Assembly (NCBI GenBank): GCA_015232575.1
Contig: JADFZL010000004.1
Coordinates: forward strand, 140,381-204,380
Source of the DNA: Candidatus Rifleibacteriota bacterium
Lineage (GTDB): Bacteria; Muiribacteriota; Ozemobacteria; Ozemobacterales; Ozemobacteraceae
Reading direction: 5' to 3'
Length of the DNA stretch: 64,000 nt
Every line of letters begins with the position of its first letter. Position 1 is the stretch's first letter. The position numbers and the translations under genes were made by a program. Below, in pieces: positions 8,167 through 17,135 of this stretch. The notes beneath the pieces were generated by a model. The model did no database searches. It was given only the letters and a program-made list of their open reading frames with translations, and was not told the DNA's origin.

Positions 8167-9108
8167 ATGAAAATAAATAGAAGATTACTTAGAATGGTAG
8201 CTTCCCTTCTTTCTGTGATTATGTTGTTCTCTGCATTTGGAGCTACATTCAGAGCTGAAGCCGGATTGTTTTCGAAAATTAAGGAAACTGTAACCAAGCA
8301 TCCTCTTGCTACAGTTGCTGTTGCAGGCGGAGCTATTCTTGCCGCACCATATATTGCTTCTGCGCTTGGTGCAGCTACCGGTGTGGCGGTTGTTGGTAAA
8401 GCAGGTGCTGTAGCCGCTGTAGCTGGTGCAGGTTCAGGTCTGCTTGGTATTGGTGCAGCTATATGGGGTGGAGTTGTTGCAGCAGGCGGATTTGTGGTTG
8501 GCGCACTTGGTGCTTTCGGCGCTGGAATTGCAAGCATGTTTACTGGAATTGCGGGCTGGATTGCAGGTATCTTCGCAAGTCCATTGTTTATACCGGCATT
8601 AGTGGTTGTTGGATGTGCAGTAGCAGCTTACTTTCTCTGGAAAAAATACAGGCGTCAGACGCAGGATATTTCCAATGGAAGCAATCTTCCGACAGTGTCA
8701 ACATCTGTGGGTGTTCCATCCGGGAACACAACTGTGACTGCAAACCAGGGCGCAAATCCTTATGCAACACAGTTGGTGCCAATGACATCCCAGGAACTTC
8801 CCGTTACAAATTCTACTACTCCCCAGACACCGGCAGCGGATGCAACTCCTGTAACTCCGGCGGCAGATACTTCAAAACCAGCAACTGGTGCAGTTAACAC
8901 ATCAGATGCACTGAAAACAGCACATTCAGATTATATCAAAGCTTACAATGCATATATTTCTCTTGTTACAAATATTGGTGGCTCTGAAAATCCTGATGAA
9001 GAACTCAGAACAAATATGAGACGCTCAGATGTACAAAACGCACTGACAGCATACAGGGAATCATATAACAAGTACATCACTATGCTGCGCCAGAGCAATG
9101 CACAGTAA
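8167..9108 (+). CDS. Secreted/membrane Gly-Ala-rich protein of unknown function
   Basis: A 313-residue protein with a signal peptide (LLSVIMLFSAFGATFRAEA). A long Gly/Ala-rich hydrophobic region spans about residues 45-155, enough for three or four membrane passes or a glycine-zipper-like helix bundle, and ends in YFLWKKYRR. A Thr/Ser/Pro-rich linker (160-235) follows, and then a helical C-terminal segment (SDALKTAHSDYIKAYNAYIS). The start has AGGAGGAGTTAG upstream. It is monocistronic, with its own strong promoter and a hairpin terminator. I do not recognise the family. The glycine-rich core resembles glycine-zipper membrane proteins only in composition. Confidence 0.7.
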   Translation: MKINRRLLRMVASLLSVIMLFSAFGATFRAEAGLFSKIKETVTKHPLATVAVAGGAILAAPYIASALGAATGVAVVGKAGAVAAVAGAGSGLLGIGAAIWGGVVAAGGFVVGALGAFGAGIASMFTGIAGWIAGIFASPLFIPALVVVGCAVAAYFLWKKYRRQTQDISNGSNLPTVSTSVGVPSGNTTVTANQGANPYATQLVPMTSQELPVTNSTTPQTPAADATPVTPAADTSKPATGAVNTSDALKTAHSDYIKAYNAYISLVTNIGGSENPDEELRTNMRRSDVQNALTAYRESYNKYITMLRQSNAQ

Positions 9109-9136
9109 GAAAAAATCTCTACAATAGCTTTTTGAA

Positions 9137-9165
9137 CGCCCCGGTTGATCCGGGGCTTTATTTTT
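9137..9165 (+). terminator. Rho-independent terminator after the 8167 gene
   Basis: GCCCCGG and CCGGGGC flank a 5-nt loop and are followed by TTTATTTTT, 30 nt after the stop codon. Confidence 0.85.
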
Positions 9166-9186
9166 CAAAAATATCTGCCAATTTTA

Positions 9187-9215
9187 TTGATTTATTATTT
9201 ATCTTGTGTTAAACT
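9187..9215 (+). promoter_or_regulatory. Putative sigma70 promoter of rpmB
   Basis: TTGATT (9187-9192) and TAAACT (9210-9215) are spaced by 17 nt, about 35 nt upstream of the rpmB start. Confidence 0.5.
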
Positions 9216-9249
9216 CAATAGCTACATGTTGTTCCTTTGGAGGTAATTT

Positions 9250-9441
9250 ATGTCAAGAGTTTGTATGGTTTGCGATAGAGGCCCGCAGATGGGCTTTCAG
9301 TTGAGCCATTCTCACCGCAGAAGCAAAAGACGCTGGAGCATTAATCTTCAGCGTAAAAGAGTTCGCTTCAATGGAAAGATCGTAAGGGGTTATGTCTGTA
9401 CCCGCTGCCTTGGAAGTGATAAAGTACAACCAAACGTTTGA
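9250..9441 (+). CDS. rpmB: 50S ribosomal protein L28
   Basis: A 63-residue basic protein beginning MSRVCMVCDRGPQMGFQLSH, followed by the RSKRRWSINLQRKRV segment of bacterial L28. It has two CxxC pairs (residues 5/8 and about 51/54), so it is the zinc-binding (C+) form of L28. TTTGGAGGTAATTT supplies the ribosome binding site. It is flanked by its own promoter and a hairpin terminator, the usual monocistronic arrangement. Confidence 0.96.
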   Translation: MSRVCMVCDRGPQMGFQLSHSHRRSKRRWSINLQRKRVRFNGKIVRGYVCTRCLGSDKVQPNV

Positions 9442-9463
9442 TGCAGATAAACGATTTTTCAAA

Positions 9464-9512
9464 CTGCGACTCCGAAAACAGCTTTTTGAGATTTTCGGAG
9501 TCGTTGTTTTTT
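9464..9512 (+). terminator. Rho-independent terminator after rpmB
   Basis: CGACTCCGAAAA pairs perfectly with TTTTCGGAGTCG across a 13-nt loop, then TTGTTTTTTT. The convergent gene at 9512-10039 ends at its edge, so it may serve both strands. Confidence 0.85.
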
Positions 9513-10039
9513 TAGGCAGAAATAAATGAGGGATGCTTTTTTCGAATATAGTTTCCAAGAAGAAAGAAAATTATTCCTTCCGGGATAATGTGTCCGCAGT
9601 TGTAAATAAAGCTTGCATAAAAAGCAGTCTGAATCGTGTCACCACTTTTTGAAAAGAACACTACTCCTGCGATAGTATGGCAGAGAAGCCGTGGTATTGT
9701 TCCAGAAACAATGCTGAAAAAAACATTTTTTCCTGATGTCCATCTGAAAAAACCTGACAACCCTATTGAGCCACATGCAATTGGATAATCCAGAAGAAAT
9801 TGCAGCGGATGGACAATGAATGGTGTTCTGATGAGCGATAGAAATCCAAATATTATTCCTCCGGTAATTCCAGCTTTGAAACCATTTCGAACAGCAAGAA
9901 GAATCAGGGGAAACGACGCCATGGAAACCGATCCACCAACTGGAAGCTGAAAAAGTTTGAAATTTCCCAGCACAATCGCGAGTGCAATAAGGATGCCGAT
10001 TTCTGTGATAATTGAAATACTCTGAAGATTTTTTTTCAT
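9512..10039 (-). CDS. thiT: ThiT/YuaJ-like thiamine transporter S component
   Basis: A 175-residue integral membrane protein with about six hydrophobic segments. Pattern residues of the ThiT family are present: GGSVSMASFPLILLAVRNGF after the first helix, then a Gly-rich helix (GITGGIIFGFLSL), HPLQFLLDYP, and a C-terminal HIIPEGIIFFLLG. ThiT is the substrate-binding S component of ECF-type vitamin importers and works with a shared energizing module, which is not encoded nearby. I looked upstream for a TPP riboswitch and found none; a repeat element occupies that region. The ATG at 10039 has only a weak Shine-Dalgarno. Confidence 0.75.
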   Translation of the reverse strand: MKKNLQSISIITEIGILIALAIVLGNFKLFQLPVGGSVSMASFPLILLAVRNGFKAGITGGIIFGFLSLIRTPFIVHPLQFLLDYPIACGSIGLSGFFRWTSGKNVFFSIVSGTIPRLLCHTIAGVVFFSKSGDTIQTAFYASFIYNCGHIIPEGIIFFLLGNYIRKKHPSFISA

Positions 10040-10046
10040 GAAAAGT

Positions 10047-10180
10047 TTATTAAGTACAGTAAATCTTAATAAAGGAGTAATAAACTATTTCAGGAGATCT
10101 CTCACATTCGTTCGAGAGGACAGCCCACCACAAAGTTAACATGCAAGTTTGCCACCTTATTTAAGAGTTTGCGTAATAAG
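10047..10180. repeat. MITE-like element, copy 2
   Basis: The left end (TTAAGTACAGTAAATCTTAA) and the inverted right end (CCTTATTTAAGAGTTTGCGT) form imperfect terminal inverted repeats of about 26 bp. The core contains the half-palindrome AGATCTCTCACATTCGTTCG (10096-10115). The element resembles the copy at 58838-58998 and lies directly upstream of the thiT-like gene. Confidence 0.6.
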
Positions 10181-10210
10181 TTAATGACATTTAGAAAAAA
10201 AATCAACACA

Positions 10211-10252
10211 AAAAAACCGGGTCGATCATTATTAATGATTGCCCGGTTTTTT
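10211..10252. terminator. Bidirectional hairpin terminator
   Basis: AAAAAACCGGG and CCCGGTTTTTT flank a second paired segment (CGATCATT with AATGATTG). A-tracts and T-tracts on both sides would allow termination in either direction. It most plausibly ends the rhodanese gene that stops at 10268. Confidence 0.8.
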
Positions 10253-10267
10253 ATTCAGGGAAGTCTG

Positions 10268-11089
10268 TTATTTGGCAGGTTTGGGGGCAATAGTCTCATT
10301 CCCGGCTTTTTTCCAGCCATCAAGACCATCGGGCATTTTCTGGACATTTGTATATCCGAGGGTTTGAAGGTGTTTCAAAAGATTCATGCTTGCCGGGCAC
10401 TCAACATTGCTGCAATAGGTTACGATTTCGGCATCTTTTGCCGGTATTACAGCTGCAATTTCTTCAGCAGTTGATTTATCGCTGAGGCTGATTGCACCAG
10501 GGATACGGACGCCATCGTCATATTTGCCGGTTCGGGCATCAAGAATGAAAACGGGTTTCTTTTCCTTAATCATGGTTTGAACCTGTTCAACAGTGACTGT
10601 TTTTACATCGCCGTGATTTGCTTCGGGAACTGCGATTGCTGGCGGAGTCTTGTCGGTGGCAGAAGGCAGAACGGCATTTTTGTCATCTTTAATGCATGTC
10701 GGGCAACTTGCGCAACTTCCATCTTTTTTGCATGTCGGGCAACTTGCGCAACTTCCATCTTTTTTGCATTCTTTGGTTTTGCAGCAATCTTTGTTTTTGC
10801 AGTTTGCCCCTGATTTGCATGAAGCGCAATCAGCCATTTTTGGGCAATTTGCGCATGCTGCAGAAACGTCTTTTTTTGGTTCAGCTGCACATGAAGGGCA
10901 GGAATCGGGTGCTGGTGCAGGTGCTGCAGATACATTTGCTGCATCTGATGCACTTGATGATGGGCACGCACCGTCATTGCTGCTCATGCATGAAGCGCAG
11001 TCGGCATCGGATGTATCACACTGGGCAATCGCAAAAACCGGGAACAGAAGAAGTGCTGAAACAGCAAAAAGAACTAAACGTCTAAACAT
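10268..11089 (-). CDS. Secreted Cys-rich rhodanese-like protein
   Basis: A 273-residue protein with a signal peptide (LVLFAVSALLLFPVFAIAQ). Residues 20-140 are very Cys-rich, with more than 20 Cys mostly as CxxC or CC pairs, including a perfect 12-residue tandem duplication, KKDGSCASCPTC. A rhodanese domain follows (about 160-265): VEQVQTMIKEKKPVFILDAR, RIPGAISL, and the active-site loop VTYCSNVECPAS whose first Cys would carry the persulfide. Rhodaneses transfer sulfane sulfur. An exported enzyme fused to a metal-binding-like Cys domain suggests a periplasmic sulfur or metal role, which is inference. It has its own terminator. Confidence 0.85.
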   Translation of the reverse strand: MFRRLVLFAVSALLLFPVFAIAQCDTSDADCASCMSSNDGACPSSSASDAANVSAAPAPAPDSCPSCAAEPKKDVSAACANCPKMADCASCKSGANCKNKDCCKTKECKKDGSCASCPTCKKDGSCASCPTCIKDDKNAVLPSATDKTPPAIAVPEANHGDVKTVTVEQVQTMIKEKKPVFILDARTGKYDDGVRIPGAISLSDKSTAEEIAAVIPAKDAEIVTYCSNVECPASMNLLKHLQTLGYTNVQKMPDGLDGWKKAGNETIAPKPAK

Positions 11090-11168
11090 TAATTAACCTC
11101 CAGAGTTATTATTAATAAAAGCTTTATTAACAGATGGATTATACATTATTTCCATTCAAAATGTAAAC

Positions 11169-11801
11169 CTAACTATTCCAGAACTCTTTTGCGCCACTTA
11201 AAACGAATTGAACACCCAGTCCTGCAAGCAGAAGACCCATTATTCGGGTAACAATTTTCAGACCAATCTGACCGAGAATTTTCATCAGTCTTGTTGAATT
11301 GGTGAGAATTATCCATGAGGCAAACATGGTAAGAATTACTGCAAATGCTACAATTCCCATTTCTAAATAATCTTTTGAGTTTGCTCCAAGAAGAGCGACT
11401 GTAGAAATAGCTCCTGGACCTGAAAGAAGCGGAATTGCCAGAGGCGTGACGGTAATATCCGCTTTTTCAAAGCTTTCCTGTTTTTCTTCAGGTGATTGAG
11501 GTTTTGTGCTTTCCCTTGACTGCAATGTTTCAAGAGCTGTGCTCAGAAGAAGAAGGCCCCCCGCAACTTTGAAGGCAGCAGCCGATACTCCGAAAAAATT
11601 AAAAACCCAGTTTCCCGTAAATGTAAAAACCAGAAGCACACAGCAGGCAATTGCTGACGCCTGAAGCGCCATTCTCTTGCGTGATTCGTTTGTATCGTTT
11701 GGAGTTATCGCAATAAAAATGGGTGCAGTTGCAAATGGATCGACTATTGCGAGAATCGTGGCAAAATGAGACAGAAGAAGCGCCAGTAAAGATGTTGACA
11801 T
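11169..11801 (-). CDS. MarC/UPF0056 family membrane protein
   Basis: A 210-residue polytopic protein beginning MSTSLLALLLSHFATILAIV, with the family signature DPFATAPIFIAITPND and a later PLAIPLLSGPGAISTV motif; six hydrophobic segments are visible. The ATG at 11801 is chosen because GGAG lies 6 nt upstream and family members start here. The open frame continues upstream to 12059 only through repeat-derived sequence. MarC proteins are inner-membrane proteins of uncertain function, once linked to multiple antibiotic resistance. Confidence 0.88.
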   Translation of the reverse strand: MSTSLLALLLSHFATILAIVDPFATAPIFIAITPNDTNESRKRMALQASAIACCVLLVFTFTGNWVFNFFGVSAAAFKVAGGLLLLSTALETLQSRESTKPQSPEEKQESFEKADITVTPLAIPLLSGPGAISTVALLGANSKDYLEMGIVAFAVILTMFASWIILTNSTRLMKILGQIGLKIVTRIMGLLLAGLGVQFVLSGAKEFWNS

Positions 11802-11924
11802 GTTTTCTCCGAAGTTTGGTGTAGAAGCTGATGACAAAATCAAATTGGAAATGTATAATATCAGAAGTCGTTCGAATTGTAAATTGAGTGAAACCAGTGC
11901 ACAACGTATTCCTTTAATTATTCT

Positions 11925-11950
11925 GTCATTTCGACCAAAGAGAGAGAAAT
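11925..11950. repeat. Dispersed palindromic repeat, half copy
   Basis: GTCATTTCGACCAAAGAGAG matches the left arm of the family whose full copies lie at 60129-60209 and elsewhere. Confidence 0.6.
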
Positions 11951-12171
11951 GCTGGTTCCGGTCTGTTTTGAGGTAATGCCGCGATTTTAGTACGGCAGCC
12001 TTGGGAAAAGAAATTATGAAATGGTGCCTGGAGAAGAAAAACAATCTGGTTGTCGCCATTGATGCTGAGATATAGAACCAGAGCTATGGTTGAGTTTGAA
12101 TGGTCGAGATGATAACGAATGCGTACGTTGAAAATATCAATACCGAGGTCAGGATATATAAAGGTGGATTG

Positions 12172-12717
12172 ATGGGAAGAAGTCTGATAATAATTTTCGC
12201 GGCAGTACCATTGTCTCTCTTGGCAGGGATATGGATGTATTTCGAAAATGGTACAATATGGGGAATTCGTGGCGGAATTTTGACTTTTATTTTTCTTGCT
12301 GTACTCGCAGGCTTAAATCTTTTCTTTCAGAAAAAGATTTCTTTGCTTGACGTTATTTTGCCGGTTCCGGTTGCTGCGATCTGGAGTCTTGCTTTATCAT
12401 TCTTTTCATTCGGTGCAACAGTTTTTTCAGCGCCAACCTGTATAGGTGCAGCATTCTGTCTTTCTTTCTGCCTCTGGAAATTTCGTGAAGCAGAAAACAC
12501 AAACTGGCTGATACTTCCTGTAGTTTGTTTTCTGTATGAAATGTTACCGGTAAATATTCCTGGGCCGTTTGATGATTACTTTGCATTTGGGGGAGCAGTC
12601 ACTTCTGTGGTAATTCTTTCGATAATCGGACCACAAGTTAAGGCACTCCCTGAAATACTTGGTGTAAAATCCAATGATAGTCAGCAGTTTCCCGAAAATA
12701 TAAAAAAGATAAATTGA
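12172..12717 (+). CDS. Small polytopic membrane protein, unknown function
   Basis: A 181-residue protein with five or six hydrophobic segments (LIIIFAAVPLSLLAGIWMYF near the N-terminus, later VILPVPVAAIWSLALSFFSF). No recognised motif. The ATG at 12172 is preferred over an in-frame one at 12100 because AAGGTGG sits at proper spacing and the hydrophobic helix then begins at residue 4. The C-terminal 25 residues are polar. It is followed closely (39 nt) by the SNF2 helicase gene on the same strand, but no functional link is evident. Confidence 0.65.
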   Translation: MGRSLIIIFAAVPLSLLAGIWMYFENGTIWGIRGGILTFIFLAVLAGLNLFFQKKISLLDVILPVPVAAIWSLALSFFSFGATVFSAPTCIGAAFCLSFCLWKFREAENTNWLILPVVCFLYEMLPVNIPGPFDDYFAFGGAVTSVVILSIIGPQVKALPEILGVKSNDSQQFPENIKKIN

Positions 12718-12756
12718 AAAAGATTAAATTCATGGCAGATCGAGAAAATTAATAAT

Positions 12757-15700
12757 ATGAGCGTATTTGTTGATAAAACCTATAATCTTGCTGAGTATCG
12801 AAAATGTGAGACTATTTTCAAGCAATTTTCTCTTATAGAAAAAATAATTCTTGAAATTCATTCAATCAAGGCCGGAAGATTAGCTTTTGATGATCTTATT
12901 CTGGTTATTCAAGGCGTGAAGAATTTTCTTCCAAAATCATCCAGACGTGAAATAGAAGACATTTTATCTGGAATGTTAAAGCATGGTTTTCTGAAGATTT
13001 CGGGTGCATACTCAAATACAAACCCCCTTATTGATGCCATTGCCGTAAGATCTGCGGTTGAGAATTCCCGTATGGAGACTTTTCTTCGAATTCTTGTAAG
13101 AATTTCTCCGAACTATTTTCCTGCAAATCCTTACGAATCTTATCTTGCAATGCGAAACAGCTTTTTTCTCCAGAATGAAGCAGAATTTGATGAACTTGCT
13201 GAAAATTATTTTGCTTTTCTGAAAAAAGATAAGTTTTTTTTCAGTGACCCGGTTGAAGAATATTTTCATAATCCTTTTGTTCCAGAGTGGTATTCAGGGC
13301 TTGAATTAAAATGGCAAATGAAACTTTCTGAGCTGTTTTTTTCAAGGTCAATTCTTTTCCTGAGACCTTTTAATGATTTTTTTGAATTTCTTATTGAAGG
13401 CTATAAAAGCAATAAGCTGACATTAACTGCAGAAGCAAAGAGTAAAGCTCTTACTAACCTCATCTTTCGAGCAAAACAGGCGCAGGCAGATGAATTGGCA
13501 ATGATGGGTGCGCATCAGTTGCCAGAAGTTGCGGCAGTATTACGTTTGATTCATGGCTATTTTCCACAGGCGTTGAAATTGTACAAAGAGTCGTCCTTGA
13601 GTTTTTTGCTTCATTCAAAAACGTCGGAATTCGACTTTTCAATTTTTCCGATTCTCTTGTATCCGGTTTGCATGTTTAAAAGTGAGAGCTCTGAGGACAA
13701 ACTAGAGTCGATTAATGCTTGTACTTTGGCTGCAAAAAAGATAAAAAAATTCAAGAACTATTTTCTTCTGCTTAAAGATTTTCTTACGGCAAAAATAGAC
13801 AATTCATCTATGGAGTTAATCGTTTCTGAAAGGTTGATGGTACAATATAATAGTCCTCTTGAAGAGTTCTTCTGCTGGCTTGTTTTTTATTGGGCAAGAG
13901 GACCAAAGTCAGAAAGCAGATTCGCTTTAAATGACACAATTTTGAGAAGGGCTTCCGATTCGGGATATTTCTGGATCGTTTCTCAAATGTGTTATCTGCA
14001 GGAAATTATTTCCGGAAAGCAGCCCAGGTTTTCCGAACAACAGAAAATTGTTTATGAACAACCCAGATACCCACTTACTGCACTTTTTCAGGCAGATGAA
14101 CCGTGGGTAGTACAACTGAGAAAAATAAGAGATATTATTCCAAAGACAGCTGAAACAACGAAACCTTCACGAATTGTCTGGTACATTTCTCCGGGTGATG
14201 AAAGTTTCAGTTATTCGTATATTACACTTTCAGTGAAAGAGCAGAAAAGAAAGCTCAACGGATCATGGACATCAGGTAAGCAGATACCCATTAACAATTA
14301 TGTGTCAAGCAGGCACGAGTTTCCTTCTCATTATACAGATCAGGATAAAAAGGCTTTTTCGGCATTAGCAGAAAGGGATGGATTTTTTTACTTCTCCCAG
14401 CAGGAAAGCAATGCCAGTGCAATTTCACAGCTTGTTAATCACCCTCTTGTATTTAATGGAAATATTCCTGAATTGAAATTAGATGTTGTACGTGAGCAGC
14501 CATATTTAGTGATTGAGAAAAATGACGATAATCTTACTCTTTTTCCAAGACCCGAAAACAGGAAGTCTTCGAAAAGAATTGTACGTTTTGATTCTCCTTC
14601 GAAGGTTGTTGTGTGCGAATTCACTGAGCCTCAACTGAAATTGTGGGCGACTATTGGTGAGAAAGCCATTTTTCCGCTTTCTGCTTCTGATCAGCTTCTT
14701 CAGACAGCTTCTGAAATATCCACAGTTGTATCGGTACATTCAGATCTTGATTCATCAAGTTTTTCTGATGCCGAGACTGTTGAATGTGATAAAAGGCTTC
14801 GTGTCCTTCTGAAGCCTCAGGGCGAAGGGCTCTGGGTAAAATTTGCATTCAGACCTTTCGGTGACTCTGGCGCATATCTGCGTCCAGGCGAGGGAGGAAG
14901 AGAGATTTTCTTTGACGATTCCGGAAAAAAGCTTCATGTATCGCGTGATCTGAAGTGGGAAAAGGCTTATGTAAAAAGTATCATTGATGAGTTTCCAATG
15001 CTTGAATGTCTTGAACATTCATCGTTTGAAGAAGTATTTGATCAGCCTGAAGATGCTTATGAGATGATGCTTTTTCTGGAAGGCAAGAAAGATGAAATTC
15101 AAATTGAATGGCCTGCCGGCAAAAAATTCGGACAGGTTTTTTCTGCATCTTTTGAAAGCCTCAAACTTAAACTTAGAAGTGAAAATGAGTGGTTTTCGGT
15201 TGATGGCGAATTAAAAGTCAGCGAAGATTTAGTTCTTTCATATTCGAATCTCCTGGAACTGCTTGAAAACAGCAGAGGACGATTTATACCACTCTCAGAC
15301 GGAAAATTTCTTGCCTTGTCAAAGGAACTGAAACAGAAACTAGTTGATCTTCAGGCAATCAGTGAGGAAAAAGCCGGGCAGACAAAGGTCCATCGCCTTG
15401 CAGCATTAAGTTTGTCTGATATTCTTTCTGATGTTCCGAATGTTCATTTTTCAGACGAATGGAGAAAGACCATTTCTCTGTTCCGTGAAGCTTCTGATAA
15501 ATTGTTCAAACTTCCGACGACACTTCAGGCTGAACTTCGCGATTATCAGCTGGATGCTTTTCAGTGGTTGTGTAGAATGGCACATTGCCAGGTCGGTGCA
15601 TGCCTTGCTGATGATATGGGGCTTGGAAAAACAATTGAGGCGCTGGCTTTGATTCTTCACCGGGCTGAAGAAGGTCCTACTCTTGTTGTAGCGCCGACTT

Positions 15701-16899
15701 CTGTTACAATCAACTGGCTGAGCGAAGTAACACGATTTGCTCCAACTCTTAACCCGACTATTTTTGGCCCGGGCGATAGAAAAGCTCAAATTGAAGCGTT
15801 GAAGCCATTCGATCTGCTCATCTGCAGTTATGACCTTCTGCAGCGCGAAATAGATCTTATTCAACCTGTTAAATGGTCAACGCTGATTCTTGACGAAGCC
15901 CAGGCTGTTAAGAATATGACCACACAGCGCTCTCAGGCAGTAATGACTCTTCAGAGCGACTTCCGTATGATAATGACTGGAACTCCGATAGAAAACCATC
16001 TCGGCGAACTCTGGAACCTTTTCAGATTTATTAATCCGGGACTTCTTGGTTCATGGGATTCTTTCTGCCAGAAATACGCTGTTCCGATACAGAAGTTTGA
16101 ATCTAAGCCCGCACTTTACAGGCTGAAAAAACTTGTACAATTCTTTATTCTGCGGCGTACTAAAAGTCAGGTATTGCTTGAGTTGCCTTCCAGAACTGAA
16201 ATGACTCTTCAGGTCGAACTCAGCGATAGGGAAGCGGCATTGTATGAGGCAATGCGAATCAACGCAATGAACAAATTGAGTAAGGATGCCAGCATAGCAG
16301 GACATAAACACATTCAGATTCTCGCAGAATTGATGAAGCTGAGACGCCTTTGCTGCAATCCGAAGTTGATAGACCATGAAACAACAATTCCCAGCTCAAA
16401 GCTTTCTATCCTTGAGGATCTGATAACAGAGCTGCTTGAAAACAAGCATAAGGCACTTATTTTCAGTCAGTTTGTTGATCATCTTTCGATTGTAAGGGAA
16501 ATGCTTGAGAAAAAAGGAATTACATATCAGTATCTTGACGGTTCAACACTTTCAAAAGAAAGAAAAAAGGCTGTTGATTCGTTCCAGGCTGGAATAGGTG
16601 ATTTTTTTCTGATCAGCCTTAAAGCCGGCGGAGTTGGATTAAATCTGACTGCTGCCGATTATGTAATTCACCTTGACCCATGGTGGAACCCGGCTGTAGA
16701 AAATCAGGCATCAGACAGAGCACATAGAATTGGGCAAACACGTCCTGTAACCATTTACAGGCTTATTACAAAGAATACCATTGAAGAAAAAATAGTAAAG
16801 CTTCATCAGAAAAAGAAAGATCTTGCAGATGGTCTTCTCGACGGAAGTGGCATAGGAAGCAAGATTTCAGTAGAAGAACTAATGGATCTGCTCCGGTGA
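12757..16899 (+). CDS. SNF2-family helicase with very long N-terminal region
   Basis: A 1380-residue protein. The SNF2 ATPase occupies about residues 920-1380: LRDYQLDAFQWL (Q-like region), DDMGLGKTIEAL (Walker A, near 950), LILDEAQAVKN (Walker B, near 1045), MTGTPIENHLGELW (motif III), ALIFSQFVDH and GGVGLNLTAADYV (IV-V), and DRAHRIGQTRPV (motif VI, near 1320). All catalytic motifs are intact. The 900-residue N-terminal part has helical and beta-rich stretches (GEGLWVKFAFRPFGDSGAYL) without a known motif. Bacterial SNF2 proteins translocate on duplex DNA and displace proteins or polymerase. It stands alone, not next to restriction genes. Confidence 0.93.
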   Translation: MSVFVDKTYNLAEYRKCETIFKQFSLIEKIILEIHSIKAGRLAFDDLILVIQGVKNFLPKSSRREIEDILSGMLKHGFLKISGAYSNTNPLIDAIAVRSAVENSRMETFLRILVRISPNYFPANPYESYLAMRNSFFLQNEAEFDELAENYFAFLKKDKFFFSDPVEEYFHNPFVPEWYSGLELKWQMKLSELFFSRSILFLRPFNDFFEFLIEGYKSNKLTLTAEAKSKALTNLIFRAKQAQADELAMMGAHQLPEVAAVLRLIHGYFPQALKLYKESSLSFLLHSKTSEFDFSIFPILLYPVCMFKSESSEDKLESINACTLAAKKIKKFKNYFLLLKDFLTAKIDNSSMELIVSERLMVQYNSPLEEFFCWLVFYWARGPKSESRFALNDTILRRASDSGYFWIVSQMCYLQEIISGKQPRFSEQQKIVYEQPRYPLTALFQADEPWVVQLRKIRDIIPKTAETTKPSRIVWYISPGDESFSYSYITLSVKEQKRKLNGSWTSGKQIPINNYVSSRHEFPSHYTDQDKKAFSALAERDGFFYFSQQESNASAISQLVNHPLVFNGNIPELKLDVVREQPYLVIEKNDDNLTLFPRPENRKSSKRIVRFDSPSKVVVCEFTEPQLKLWATIGEKAIFPLSASDQLLQTASEISTVVSVHSDLDSSSFSDAETVECDKRLRVLLKPQGEGLWVKFAFRPFGDSGAYLRPGEGGREIFFDDSGKKLHVSRDLKWEKAYVKSIIDEFPMLECLEHSSFEEVFDQPEDAYEMMLFLEGKKDEIQIEWPAGKKFGQVFSASFESLKLKLRSENEWFSVDGELKVSEDLVLSYSNLLELLENSRGRFIPLSDGKFLALSKELKQKLVDLQAISEEKAGQTKVHRLAALSLSDILSDVPNVHFSDEWRKTISLFREASDKLFKLPTTLQAELRDYQLDAFQWLCRMAHCQVGACLADDMGLGKTIEALALILHRAEEGPTLVVAPTSVTINWLSEVTRFAPTLNPTIFGPGDRKAQIEALKPFDLLICSYDLLQREIDLIQPVKWSTLILDEAQAVKNMTTQRSQAVMTLQSDFRMIMTGTPIENHLGELWNLFRFINPGLLGSWDSFCQKYAVPIQKFESKPALYRLKKLVQFFILRRTKSQVLLELPSRTEMTLQVELSDREAALYEAMRINAMNKLSKDASIAGHKHIQILAELMKLRRLCCNPKLIDHETTIPSSKLSILEDLITELLENKHKALIFSQFVDHLSIVREMLEKKGITYQYLDGSTLSKERKKAVDSFQAGIGDFFLISLKAGGVGLNLTAADYVIHLDPWWNPAVENQASDRAHRIGQTRPVTIYRLITKNTIEEKIVKLHQKKKDLADGLLDGSGIGSKISVEELMDLLR

Positions 16900-16991
16900 T
16901 TGAATTTCTATCAGGTAGTACCCTTTTTTGATGTTTATAGTTTTTTCAATAGTGAACACGGTGCATTCTTGCAAGGGGGTAGTATTTTGCT

Positions 16992-17072
16992 GTCAATTCG
17001 TCCGAAGGGAGAAATCTCGTATTTTCTACTTGATCTAACTTTTCGGAGATCTCTCCCTTCGGTCGAGATGAC
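16992..17072. repeat. Dispersed palindromic repeat, full copy
   Basis: An 81-bp imperfect palindrome: GTCAATTCGTCCGAAGGGAG at the left and CTCCCTTCGGTCGAGATGAC at the right, with a central ATTTTCTACTTGATCTAA. Similarity to the 60129-60209 copy extends beyond the palindrome (AATAAGTAGTCCGCC) to about 17100. Reading frames across it are spurious. Confidence 0.8.
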
Positions 17073-17135
17073 AATAAGTAGTCCGCCCGAAAGGCGATAA
17101 TTGTTTTTTTATTTGGATTAGGAGATGTTTTAAGC

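Noticed and set aside
10040..10267. TPP riboswitch before the thiT-like gene
   Set aside because: No THI-box elements such as CTGAGA with the matching downstream half are visible; a MITE-like repeat fills the region.
11802..12059. N-terminal extension of the MarC protein
   Set aside because: The frame passes through a palindromic repeat half copy, while ATG 11801 has GGAG and matches the family start.
16900..17100. Small gene after the SNF2 gene
   Set aside because: The frame is mostly translated palindromic repeat, also seen at 60129-60237.
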